Below are positions 34,424-41,556 of a stretch of DNA of 64,000 nt, in pieces. The DNA is taken from contig JAUMBQ010000008.1 of assembly GCA_032119595.1 (NCBI GenBank), positions 62,001 to 126,000 on the forward strand. Reading direction: 5' to 3'. The position numbers and the translations under genes are program-made. Origin of the DNA: JAGIBJ01 sp032119595. GTDB taxonomy: Bacteria > Actinomycetota > Thermoleophilia > Solirubrobacterales > Solirubrobacteraceae. The notes beneath the pieces were generated by a model. That model did not search any database, was not told the origin of the DNA, and worked only from the letters and a program-made list of their open reading frames with translations. The stretch's first letter is position 1. The number at the start of each line of letters is the position of its first letter.

Positions 34424-36012
34424 CGATCGTCCGCTGCCACTGCAACGCCGCGCTGGCCCCGGATCAGCGCTACTGCCTGCGCTGCGGCGCGGCGACGACC
34501 GTCGCGCGAGCGAGCCGTGAGCACCTGCTGGCGGCGATCGACCGTCCGGCGGCGGTGGTCGCCGAGAGCGGCGCACTGCCGAACCAGCGCGTTGCGCTCT
34601 TCCCAGGCCGCGCGAGCGACCTCTCTATGCGGACCGCCACCCTCGCGTTCGCCGTCGTCCTTGGGACAGCCGCATGGGCCGGCGCCCAGGTGGCGGGCCC
34701 CGTGACGGCAGCCCCTCGGACCGTTGCGCTTGCCGCTGCGCAGCAGGCGAGCGCAGGCCCGGCCGCCGCCGCGCCGACCATCTCCACGCCAGCGACCAGC
34801 GGCTCGCTGTCCACCGTGCCGGACCTCCCGGCCGAGGCCGACGACACCCTTCCGGCCGCGACCACTGAACCGACCGATGAACTCGCGACGCCGGCCTCGA
34901 CTGAGCCTGCCGCCGACACTCCCGACTCGGCCGACAATGCGGCGGACAGCGCCGCCGAGGCGGGCGACGCTGGCGATGACACCCAGGCTGCGGGCACGCC
35001 GGATGACGACGCGGTTGCCGCTACGACGCCAATCCTCGAGCGCGTGGTCGTTGTCGTTACGCCTCCCGTCGGCTACGCGGCGATCGCCGATCCCGCCGGC
35101 CCTGCCCCGTACCTGGCTGGCGAGCTTGCGTCGAAGGGCGCGCTGCTGCGCGGCTTCCACGGCGTCGCACCTTCCGCCGCCGCGAGCGGCGTTGCCCTGC
35201 TGAGCGGCCAAGGACCGAATGAGGCGACGCTCGCTGGCTGCCCCACGTCCAGCGACCTTGCACCGGCGACGATCGGCGACGACGAGCAGGCCGCCGGCAC
35301 CGGCTGCCGGTACCCGTCCGACGTGTTCACGGTGGCCGATCTCCTCGGATCCACGAGCCGCAGCTGGCGAGCGTACGCCGAGGACGACGCTGCAGCGAGC
35401 TGCGCCCCGACGCCGGATGGCGCCCCGGCATCGCCGACGCAGCCAGCCGTCCTGGCGTTCCGTTCGCTCACCGACAGCGCCGCGTGCGCATCGAGCGTCG
35501 TCAGCACCGACCGGCTCGCGACCGACTTCGCGAGCGCGAAGTCAGCACCGACGTTCAGCTACGTCGCGATCGGAGGCTGCAACGACGGGAGCGCCTGCAC
35601 ACCCGACGATGTCGGCGCCGTCGATGCGTCGCTGCGCGAGATCGTCCCGGCGATCACCGGCTCGGCCGCCTACGACGACAAGACCGCCGTCCTGATTCTG
35701 CCGTCCCACGCGCCGCAGACCAGTCCCGCGCCGGACCGCTCGGCCTGCTGCACCGACCGCCCATGGATCACGGGCGACGCAGCGACCGCCGGTGGCGGCC
35801 GCACCGGAGCCGTCGTCCTCTCGCCACTCGTCCGGCCCGGCGCCGTGCTCGACGAAGCCCTCGATCAGTACGACGCCCTGCGCACCATCTCAACCGCGCT
35901 CGCGGTGCGTCCCCTCGGCTATGCCGGGCGCGCCGAGGTCAAAGGCTTCCCGCGCGAGACCTGGGAGCAGTGGACCCCGTCCGCCGCCGACGACCCGACG
36001 GCAACGCCCTAG
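34420..36012 (+). CDS. Zinc-ribbon membrane protein with degenerate phosphoesterase (AcpA/phospholipase C-type) domain (530 aa)
   Basis: ATG overlaps the previous stop by 4 nt. Zinc ribbon C6, C8, C19, C22 (CHC...CLRC), membrane helix at about 70-92, a long acidic Ala/Thr/Pro linker (about 105-205), then an extracytoplasmic domain resembling PF04185-type phosphoesterases: APYLAGELASKGALLRGFHG, VALLSGQGP, FSYVAIGGCNDG, GRTGAVVLSPLV, YDALRTISTAL. The family's catalytic MENxSY motif is replaced by TPPVGYAAI, and the later metal-binding His/Asp positions are not recognisable. I infer a non-catalytic phosphate-ester binder or sensor closing the pst operon. Confidence 0.68.
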   Translation: MTIVRCHCNAALAPDQRYCLRCGAATTVARASREHLLAAIDRPAAVVAESGALPNQRVALFPGRASDLSMRTATLAFAVVLGTAAWAGAQVAGPVTAAPRTVALAAAQQASAGPAAAAPTISTPATSGSLSTVPDLPAEADDTLPAATTEPTDELATPASTEPAADTPDSADNAADSAAEAGDAGDDTQAAGTPDDDAVAATTPILERVVVVVTPPVGYAAIADPAGPAPYLAGELASKGALLRGFHGVAPSAAASGVALLSGQGPNEATLAGCPTSSDLAPATIGDDEQAAGTGCRYPSDVFTVADLLGSTSRSWRAYAEDDAAASCAPTPDGAPASPTQPAVLAFRSLTDSAACASSVVSTDRLATDFASAKSAPTFSYVAIGGCNDGSACTPDDVGAVDASLREIVPAITGSAAYDDKTAVLILPSHAPQTSPAPDRSACCTDRPWITGDAATAGGGRTGAVVLSPLVRPGAVLDEALDQYDALRTISTALAVRPLGYAGRAEVKGFPRETWEQWTPSAADDPTATP

Positions 36013-36061
36013 CCGATGCCCGAGGCAGGGCAGCAGCTTCAGCAGTTGGGCCGGGGCCAGC

Positions 36062-36196
36062 ATGTTGTCCCAAGCGGTCTTCTTCAACCGTGGCGGGCCC
36101 AAAGCAGGGCGCCCCGCCACGCGGCTCGTCGTCGGCATCGGGTGCGTCGGCCTGATTCTGCTGGGCGTGTTCCTGGCAGCCGCGACTATGAGCTAA
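36062..36196 (+). CDS. Small single-helix membrane protein (44 aa), tentative
   Basis: Residues 1-19 are basic and polar (MLSQAVFFNRGGPKAGRPA), followed by a membrane helix (LVVGIGCVGLILLGVFLAAA). It starts 50 nt after the phosphoesterase-like gene, with no clear Shine-Dalgarno. It could be the last gene of the pst operon or a chance frame. Confidence 0.35.
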   Translation: MLSQAVFFNRGGPKAGRPATRLVVGIGCVGLILLGVFLAAATMS

Positions 36197-36306
36197 CGCC
36201 GCGTGCCGCTGCTTCGCCTTCGCGGCCCAGCCTTCCAGCCCGACGTCGGGCCTCAGCCGCTCGATCGCGAGCCCGGCCGCTCGGCGACGCTTTAGACGCT
36301 CGCCAG

Positions 36307-36489
36307 TTACCGGCGAGGAAGTACCAGGGCGATGATCAGCGGGACGGGCGCGAAAATCACGCCGAGCACTGCGAACATCCAGAAGCTGTAGCCCTTCCCG
36401 CGCGCGACCGCGCCGGTCGCCCAGCCGAAGCCGATGGCCAGCAGCAGGACGATGAAGAGTTCGAGCGGACCGATGGTGGGCATGCGCAT
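36307..36489 (-). CDS. Small membrane protein with two helices (60 aa)
   Basis: Two hydrophobic segments (about 9-28, LELFIVLLLAIGFGWATGA; and 36-57, FWMFAVLGVIFAPVPLIIALV) joined by the basic loop ARGKGYS, ending in PRR. Such short two-helix proteins are common in actinobacteria and have no assigned function. A CTCGCC/GGCGAG hairpin (36299-36317) covers its stop codon and may terminate it. Confidence 0.6.
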   Translation of the reverse strand: MRMPTIGPLELFIVLLLAIGFGWATGAVARGKGYSFWMFAVLGVIFAPVPLIIALVLPRR

Positions 36490-36559
36490 ACGGTACGGAG
36501 CGCTCGGGATGCGGGCGGCCGCGAGACCCGAACGCGGTTTGGCAGCGGGAGCCGCCCGA

Positions 36560-37624
36560 CTAAGCCAGCGGGTCGCCGGGCGCGACCGACGCGTCCATGA
36601 CCGTGATGCTGAGTTCGGCTTCGAGCATCGCGACGCCGGTGCGGGGGGCGTTGGTGCTCACGACGATCGGGCCGGTCGAGCTGCCGCTAACGCTGGCAAG
36701 GCGGCCACCGCTGCCGATGGCGAGCATCTTGTCGAGGTCGAACTCGACGCCGGGCTTGTCGCCGAAGGAGATGAGCTTCTCACCGACCGGCCAGAACGGC
36801 AGGAAGTTGAACGCGGGGTTCGGTCCGGACCAGACGGGCGCGCCACAGCCCTGGGCTCCGGCGGTGCACTGGAAGGCGTTGCCGTTGAGCGTCTGGGTGA
36901 GGTTCACACCGGAGGCGCCGCCCTTGAGGATCGCGTCGCCGATGTCTCCGGTGAAGCCGGCGGGTCGCACGGAGAAGTGGTTGAGGTTGGCCATGAAGGC
37001 CGGATCCTTGTCGCCGTTGCCATCGCCCTCGAGCGAGACGGCGCCGACGCGCACGTCGACCGCTTCGTTGTTGACCCCGGTGGGCACGATGACCGGCACC
37101 TTGCCGGAGAACGTGATCGGCGCGCCGATGTCGGGGATGTCGGCGCTCACCAGAAGCGTCGGGCTGGCGACGATGTTGCCGACGGTGACGACCGCGACGG
37201 CGTACTCGCCAGAGGCCAGGAGCTGGCGGATGCCCTTGGTGGCGTCGTCGGTGACTTTGGCCAGAAGCTGGGGAATGCCGGACGACGGGTCCTGGAGCAA
37301 CCCGAGAACACCTTCGGGCGAAGAGAGCTTGAGTGAGTCGGTGACCTTCGTCGTTGCCGCACTGACCTGGTCGCCGATGAGGAGCTGCTGCTTGACGAGC
37401 GCGTCGAGCTGCTTCTGCGCCGAGCGCTGCTGCGCCTTCGCGCGGTTGAGCGAACGCGAGAGCGCGGTGACGCGGGCCGACGTCGACTTCTTCTTCTTCG
37501 GCGCGGCCTTCGCCGCGGAAGCGGTCGCCGACGGCGAGGCCGCGGCAAGCGAGGAAGCGGGCGCGATCAGCGCGGCGGCGCAGACGAGAGCGACGGCGGG
37601 GACCGGGGACAGACGGAGACGCAC
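36560..37624 (-). CDS. Exported coiled-coil plus beta-domain protein of unknown function (354 aa)
   Basis: GTG 37624 is chosen because a signal peptide starts there (RLRLSPVPAVALVCAAAL, cleavage near SLAAAS). Next come a Lys-rich and helical segment (about 40-85, LNRAKAQQRSAQKQLDALVKQ) and a mixed domain to the C-terminus containing a Cys pair (FQCTAGAQGCGAP). No family recognised. A -10-like TACCCT lies 6 nt upstream of the GTG, without a Shine-Dalgarno. It is downstream of ppk on the same strand with a 92-bp gap. Confidence 0.7.
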   Translation of the reverse strand: MRLRLSPVPAVALVCAAALIAPASSLAAASPSATASAAKAAPKKKKSTSARVTALSRSLNRAKAQQRSAQKQLDALVKQQLLIGDQVSAATTKVTDSLKLSSPEGVLGLLQDPSSGIPQLLAKVTDDATKGIRQLLASGEYAVAVVTVGNIVASPTLLVSADIPDIGAPITFSGKVPVIVPTGVNNEAVDVRVGAVSLEGDGNGDKDPAFMANLNHFSVRPAGFTGDIGDAILKGGASGVNLTQTLNGNAFQCTAGAQGCGAPVWSGPNPAFNFLPFWPVGEKLISFGDKPGVEFDLDKMLAIGSGGRLASVSGSSTGPIVVSTNAPRTGVAMLEAELSITVMDASVAPGDPLA

Positions 37625-37630
37625 CGAACC

Positions 37631-37636
37631 AGGGTA
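37631..37636 (-). promoter_or_regulatory. Leaderless-type -10 element (exported coiled-coil gene)
   Basis: TACCCT on the minus strand, then six bases, then GTG 37624. No ribosome-binding site is present between them. Confidence 0.4.
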
Positions 37637-37716
37637 CCCACCCCCTCCGCGATGCACCACCGCCGGAGAGATCGGGCGCGACGGCACGCCCTGCGCGCGG
37701 CCGCGCCGCGCCGCGA

Positions 37717-39960
37717 TCACCACTCGCTGGCCGCCGCCATCAGCTCTCGCTGGACCGACCGGCCACTGCCCTCGGGCATCACGGCCTTCCAGCTGGCGTC
37801 CTCCTGGAGTTCCCAGGCGCCTTCTTCGTCAGCGAGGGAACGGTCCAGGACATCCAGAACCACGTCGCGCGCGGCCTTGTCGAGCAGCGGGACGACGAGC
37901 TCGACGCGGTTGTCGAGGTTGCGCGGCATGAGGTCGGCCGAGCCCATGAGGACCTCCGGCTCCTTGCCGTCGATCTCGAACGAGAAGATCCGGGAGTGCT
38001 CCAGGAATCGGCCGAGTACGGAGACGACGCGGATGTTTTCCGACACGCCGGGCACGCCCGGCCGCAGGCAGCAGACGCCACGCACGTTGATCTCGACCTG
38101 CACGCCGGCCTGGCTGGCGCGGTAGAGCGCGCGGATGCAGCGCCGGTCCACGAGCGCGTTCATCTTGAGGCGCACCCGCGCCTTCTTGCCCTTTGAGGCC
38201 GCCTTGGTCGCCTCGTCGATCCGCGCGATGATGCCATCGCGCAGTCCGCTTGGGGCCAGCAGCGCCTGCCGTGGCTTGGGGGCGCGGCCGAAGCCGGTGA
38301 GCACGTTGAACATGTCGGCGACGTCGGCAGCGATCTCCTCGTTGCAGGTGAAGAGGCCGATGTCGGTGTAGAGCCGGGCGGTCTGCGGGTGGTAGTTGCC
38401 GGTTCCCGTGTGGACGTAGCGACGGACGCCGTCGCCTTCGCGCCGCACCACGAGGATCGACTTCGCGTGGGTTTTGAGCCCGGGGTGCCCGTAAACGACG
38501 TGCACGCCGGCCTTCTCCAGCTCCTTGGCCCAGCCGATGTTCGCGCGCTCATCAAAGCGTGCCTTGAGCTCGACGAGGCAAGCGACCTGCTTGCCGCGAT
38601 CGGCAGCGCGCATGAGCGACGGGATCAGCGACGTGTCGTCCGAGGTGCGGTAGACGGTCTGCTTGATCGCCAGCACGTCCGGGTCGTCAACGGCCTGCTC
38701 CACGAACCGCTCCACCGTCGCACTGAACGAGTCGTACGGGTGATGAACGATGAGGTCGCCGGCGCGGATCGCCGCGAACATGTCGGCCGGAGCCCCGTCC
38801 TCACCGCGCACGCGGCGCGGCACCAACGGCGACCAGGACTTGTCCTTGAGTTCCTTGTGGCCCGGAAGCTTGCCGAGCTGCATGAGGTTGCGCAGGTCAA
38901 GCGGGCCCGCGACGTCGTAGACCTGGCGCTCTTCGACCTCGAGACCAGCAATGAGCTGCTGACGGAGTTCGGGGTGGATGTCAGCGTTGACCTCCACCCG
39001 CACGACCTCACCGAAGCGGCGGTAACGAAGCTCGGTCTCGACGGCTTGGAGCAGGTCGTCGGCGTCGTCGGAGATCTCGAAGTCGGCGTCGCGCGTGACG
39101 CGGAAGGTGCCGGTCCCGATGACCTCCATGCCGGGGAAGAGCAGCTCGGCGTTCTCCCCGATCACGTCCTCGATCCAGACGTACGTGTTCTCCTCGCCTT
39201 CCACCGGCACGAGCCGGCTGATCATCTCGCGCGGCACCTTGACGCGGGCGATGACGCGCTGGCCGGTGACCGGGTCGTGCACGAGCGCGGCGAGACTGAG
39301 CGACAACCCGGAGATGTACGGGAACGGGCGACCGACGCTCACGGCGAGCGGCGTCAAGACCGGCAGGACCTGCCGGCGGAATCGGTCGATGACCTTGTCG
39401 TGGGCGACCTTGTCGAGCGAGCGGAGCGAGACGATCCGGATGTTGTGCTCGGCGAGTTGCGGGAGCAGGATGTCGTGGAGCTGCGAGTACGCGCGATCCA
39501 TCTGCTCCACCACGCGCGAGCGAACCCCGTTGATGACCTCGTCCGGGGTGCGTCCGTCGGCGCCGGGGTCGCGGATACCGGCCGCCACCTGGTCGTGCAG
39601 CGCGGCGACGCGAACCATGAAGAATTCGTCGAGGTTGCTGGCCCAGATGCCGAGGAACTTCACGCGCTCCAGGAGCGGCGTGCGCGAACGCTCGGCGAGC
39701 TGGAGGACGCGATCGTCGAAGTCCATCCACGAGAGTTCGCGGCTGAAGAGCAGTTCGGGTGCGTCGAGGGCGATCTCCTCCGGCTGCTCGGCCTCTTGCG
39801 ATGGCACCGGCTCGTGATCGCCAACGACCAGCGCTCGCGCGGCGTCGCGGGCAGCGAGGCGGGCGACCTCGTGGTGCCCTCCACTATCGGCACCGACAGG
39901 GATGGGGTCGGCGGGGTCGTCGATCGCCCCGGAGGTCCGGGCGGAGGTTGAATCACTCAC
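37717..39960 (-). CDS. ppk1: Polyphosphate kinase 1 (747 aa)
   Basis: Makes inorganic polyphosphate from ATP (reversible). The N-terminal domain begins with LLFSRELSWMDFDDRVL, typical of Ppk1; ASNLDEFFMVRVA follows. The autophosphorylated histidine is in THAKSILVV, followed by HTGTGNYHPQTARLYTDIGL, and the second active-site His in LGRFLEHSRIFSF. Length fits the family with about 60 extra N-terminal residues. GTG 39960 is favoured over TTG 39969 because TAGATT lies exactly 7 nt before the GTG (leaderless). The PHO-box repeats upstream suggest phosphate control of polyphosphate storage. Confidence 0.95.
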   Translation of the reverse strand: MSDSTSARTSGAIDDPADPIPVGADSGGHHEVARLAARDAARALVVGDHEPVPSQEAEQPEEIALDAPELLFSRELSWMDFDDRVLQLAERSRTPLLERVKFLGIWASNLDEFFMVRVAALHDQVAAGIRDPGADGRTPDEVINGVRSRVVEQMDRAYSQLHDILLPQLAEHNIRIVSLRSLDKVAHDKVIDRFRRQVLPVLTPLAVSVGRPFPYISGLSLSLAALVHDPVTGQRVIARVKVPREMISRLVPVEGEENTYVWIEDVIGENAELLFPGMEVIGTGTFRVTRDADFEISDDADDLLQAVETELRYRRFGEVVRVEVNADIHPELRQQLIAGLEVEERQVYDVAGPLDLRNLMQLGKLPGHKELKDKSWSPLVPRRVRGEDGAPADMFAAIRAGDLIVHHPYDSFSATVERFVEQAVDDPDVLAIKQTVYRTSDDTSLIPSLMRAADRGKQVACLVELKARFDERANIGWAKELEKAGVHVVYGHPGLKTHAKSILVVRREGDGVRRYVHTGTGNYHPQTARLYTDIGLFTCNEEIAADVADMFNVLTGFGRAPKPRQALLAPSGLRDGIIARIDEATKAASKGKKARVRLKMNALVDRRCIRALYRASQAGVQVEINVRGVCCLRPGVPGVSENIRVVSVLGRFLEHSRIFSFEIDGKEPEVLMGSADLMPRNLDNRVELVVPLLDKAARDVVLDVLDRSLADEEGAWELQEDASWKAVMPEGSGRSVQRELMAAASEW

Positions 39961-39967
39961 CCCACGC

Positions 39968-39973
39968 AATCTA
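39968..39973 (-). promoter_or_regulatory. Leaderless-type -10 element of ppk1
   Basis: TAGATT on the minus strand followed by seven bases and the GTG start codon; no Shine-Dalgarno. Confidence 0.5.
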
Positions 39974-40012
39974 GGCGCAGCAGCGCGGGGGTGCGTGCGG
40001 ATTTCCCGCGCA

Positions 40013-40041
40013 CTTCACGGATTCTTCACGCCGATGTACCC
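40013..40041. promoter_or_regulatory. PHO box upstream of ppk1
   Basis: Two identical 7-nt units CTTCACG (40013 and 40024) at 11-bp spacing, followed at +11 by a weaker TGTACCC (40035). Lies 53-81 nt before the ppk1 start, in the only promoter-sized gap between ppk1 and the acetyltransferase gene. Confidence 0.65.
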
Positions 40042-40080
40042 ATCGGGCGCGCTAAGACTGGAGTTTTGGCCAGCCCACGG

Positions 40081-40710
40081 CTAGGCCGTTGCGGCCAGCA
40101 AGGTGCGGAACGACGAGGGCACCGCACCCTCCACGTGCACGGGAATGTCGCGGAGCGGACCGGAACGCCAATCGCTCTTGAGCATCCCGTACACGGCCAC
40201 GTCGAGCTGGCGATCGCCGTGGCGATGCCAGCCTCGCAGGACGCCCTCCTGTTGGAACCCGACCTTGATCAGCGCCTTCTGCGAGCGGCCGTTGTCGACG
40301 TTCGCGTAGGCGCCCACGCGCTCGAGCCCGAGGAGTTCAAAGGCGAGATGGAACATCAGTGCTTTCCCCTCGGTGTTGGCGCCGGTGCCCCACGCCTGCT
40401 GGCCGAGCCAGGTGCCGACCATGGCGCGCCGGTCGCGATACGAGAACTCCGAGAGGCCGGTGATGCCCACCGGACCGAGCTTCGTGTGGACCTGGAGAAG
40501 GTCGAGCTGGCGACCCTGCTCACGCTGCGCCGGAAGCCTGTCCAGGTAGGCCCGCGCCTCAGCCGTCTCTTGATACGGCCCCCACGAAAACCACTTCGTG
40601 ACCACTGGGTCACTCGCCAGTCGAAAGAGCGCGGTCGCATCTCCCGGCTCTGGGATCCGGACGGTCATGGTGGGTCCGCTGAGGGCCAACTGGTCGGGGC
40701 GATCGGCCAT
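40081..40710 (-). CDS. GNAT N-acetyltransferase, RimJ/RimL type (209 aa)
   Basis: Acetyl-CoA-dependent acetyltransferase. The core pattern is present: VGITGLSEFSYRDRRAMVGTWLGQQAWGTGANTEG (strand, then the CoA pyrophosphate-binding loop), LGLERVGAYANVDNGRSQKALIKVGFQQEGVLRG, the RimJ/RimL signature with Asn. The substrate (protein N-terminus or small molecule) is not predictable. ATG 40710 has no Shine-Dalgarno; TAATCT lies six bases upstream. Monocistronic. Confidence 0.85.
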   Translation of the reverse strand: MADRPDQLALSGPTMTVRIPEPGDATALFRLASDPVVTKWFSWGPYQETAEARAYLDRLPAQREQGRQLDLLQVHTKLGPVGITGLSEFSYRDRRAMVGTWLGQQAWGTGANTEGKALMFHLAFELLGLERVGAYANVDNGRSQKALIKVGFQQEGVLRGWHRHGDRQLDVAVYGMLKSDWRSGPLRDIPVHVEGAVPSSFRTLLAATA

Positions 40711-41073
40711 TGCGCCAGATTAGACGCGCTTGGGGATCGACGTGTGGGCGCCCGGTCGCAGCAACCGGATTCCACCCTGTCACCGACGAGCATCCCTTCG
40801 GCCCGGGTCGTCCTCAACCCAGCGCGGCCCTGAGCCGACCATGAGGCCTCCCTCAACAAGTGTTCGGTAACGCGCCGAAACAAGTCACACCCGATTCCGT
40901 CTCTTCAGCAAAGTGCCGAGAAATGGGGGCTCGCTCCCGTTTCTGCGCCGATGATCAAACCGGAACGGCGATACCGCAATGATCCGTTCGCAACTTCGCC
41001 GCTCAGGGCATTAGTTTGTTCGCAGCGCGCCGGGCCTCCCCCCGTCTCCGGCCGCCGAGAGGACGCAACTCCC
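40711..41073. promoter_or_regulatory. Divergent intergenic region with -10 element and a hairpin
   Basis: TAATCT (minus strand, 40717-40722) is the leaderless-type -10 of the acetyltransferase gene. GAAATGGG/CCCGTTTC (40920-40943, one G-T pair, 8-nt loop) is a hairpin in the probable leader of the rightward c-di-GMP pair. No gene is supported in the rest. Confidence 0.4.
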
Positions 41074-41556
41074 GTGAGCGCCCCGGAGCTACGCGTTCAG
41101 CAAGCCATAGCCACTGTCCTGCGACTCGTACACGAGGTCGCCGTGCTGCAAGCACGCGTCCTGCTGCCCGAAACCGACGACCTTCCGGCCACGATCGTCA
41201 CCCTCGAGCCGCACGGGCCGCTCCTGATCGAGCGCCCTGGCGGGACCGTCGAGGTGCCTCACAACGAGCTCCCACACGGCGAAGAGCCAGATGTTGCGAT
41301 GCCGGCGACCCCAGAACTCGGGCCCTACCCCCCGTTCGTCATCGATCCGAGCGACGGGACCGTGACCGGCATGATCGGCGCGCTGTCCGGCCTGGCCGAC
41401 GCGCTCACCCGCCTGTCCTCGTTCATGGGCGACGGCGTCGTGATCGGCTGCGATCTCAAAACCACCCAGCCTGATTCGCCGCTCGGCATCGCCGCTCGTG
41501 CTGGCGATCCGGTGATTGCGTTCTTGGGCGACGACACCTTCGAGATCCCGGCGTGA
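41074..41556 (+). CDS. Protein of unknown function coupled to the GGDEF/EAL gene (160 aa)
   Basis: GTG 41074 is supported by GAGAGGAC about 10 nt upstream. No signal peptide or membrane helix. A helical N-terminus (LRVQQAIATVLRLVHEVAVLQARVLL) is followed by an acidic, Pro-rich stretch and a compact alpha/beta part (IGALSGLADALTRLSSFMGDGVVIG, GDPVIAFLGDDTFEIPA). The stop overlaps the next gene by 4 nt, so it is made together with the phosphodiesterase and may regulate or be regulated by it. Family not recognised. Confidence 0.65.
   Translation: MSAPELRVQQAIATVLRLVHEVAVLQARVLLPETDDLPATIVTLEPHGPLLIERPGGTVEVPHNELPHGEEPDVAMPATPELGPYPPFVIDPSDGTVTGMIGALSGLADALTRLSSFMGDGVVIGCDLKTTQPDSPLGIAARAGDPVIAFLGDDTFEIPA

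Noticed and set aside
40901..41000. Sigma-28 (FliA/WhiG)-type promoter before the c-di-GMP genes
   Set aside because: GCCGAGAA and GCCGATGA resemble the -10 element, but no TAAA-type -35 lies at the required distance.
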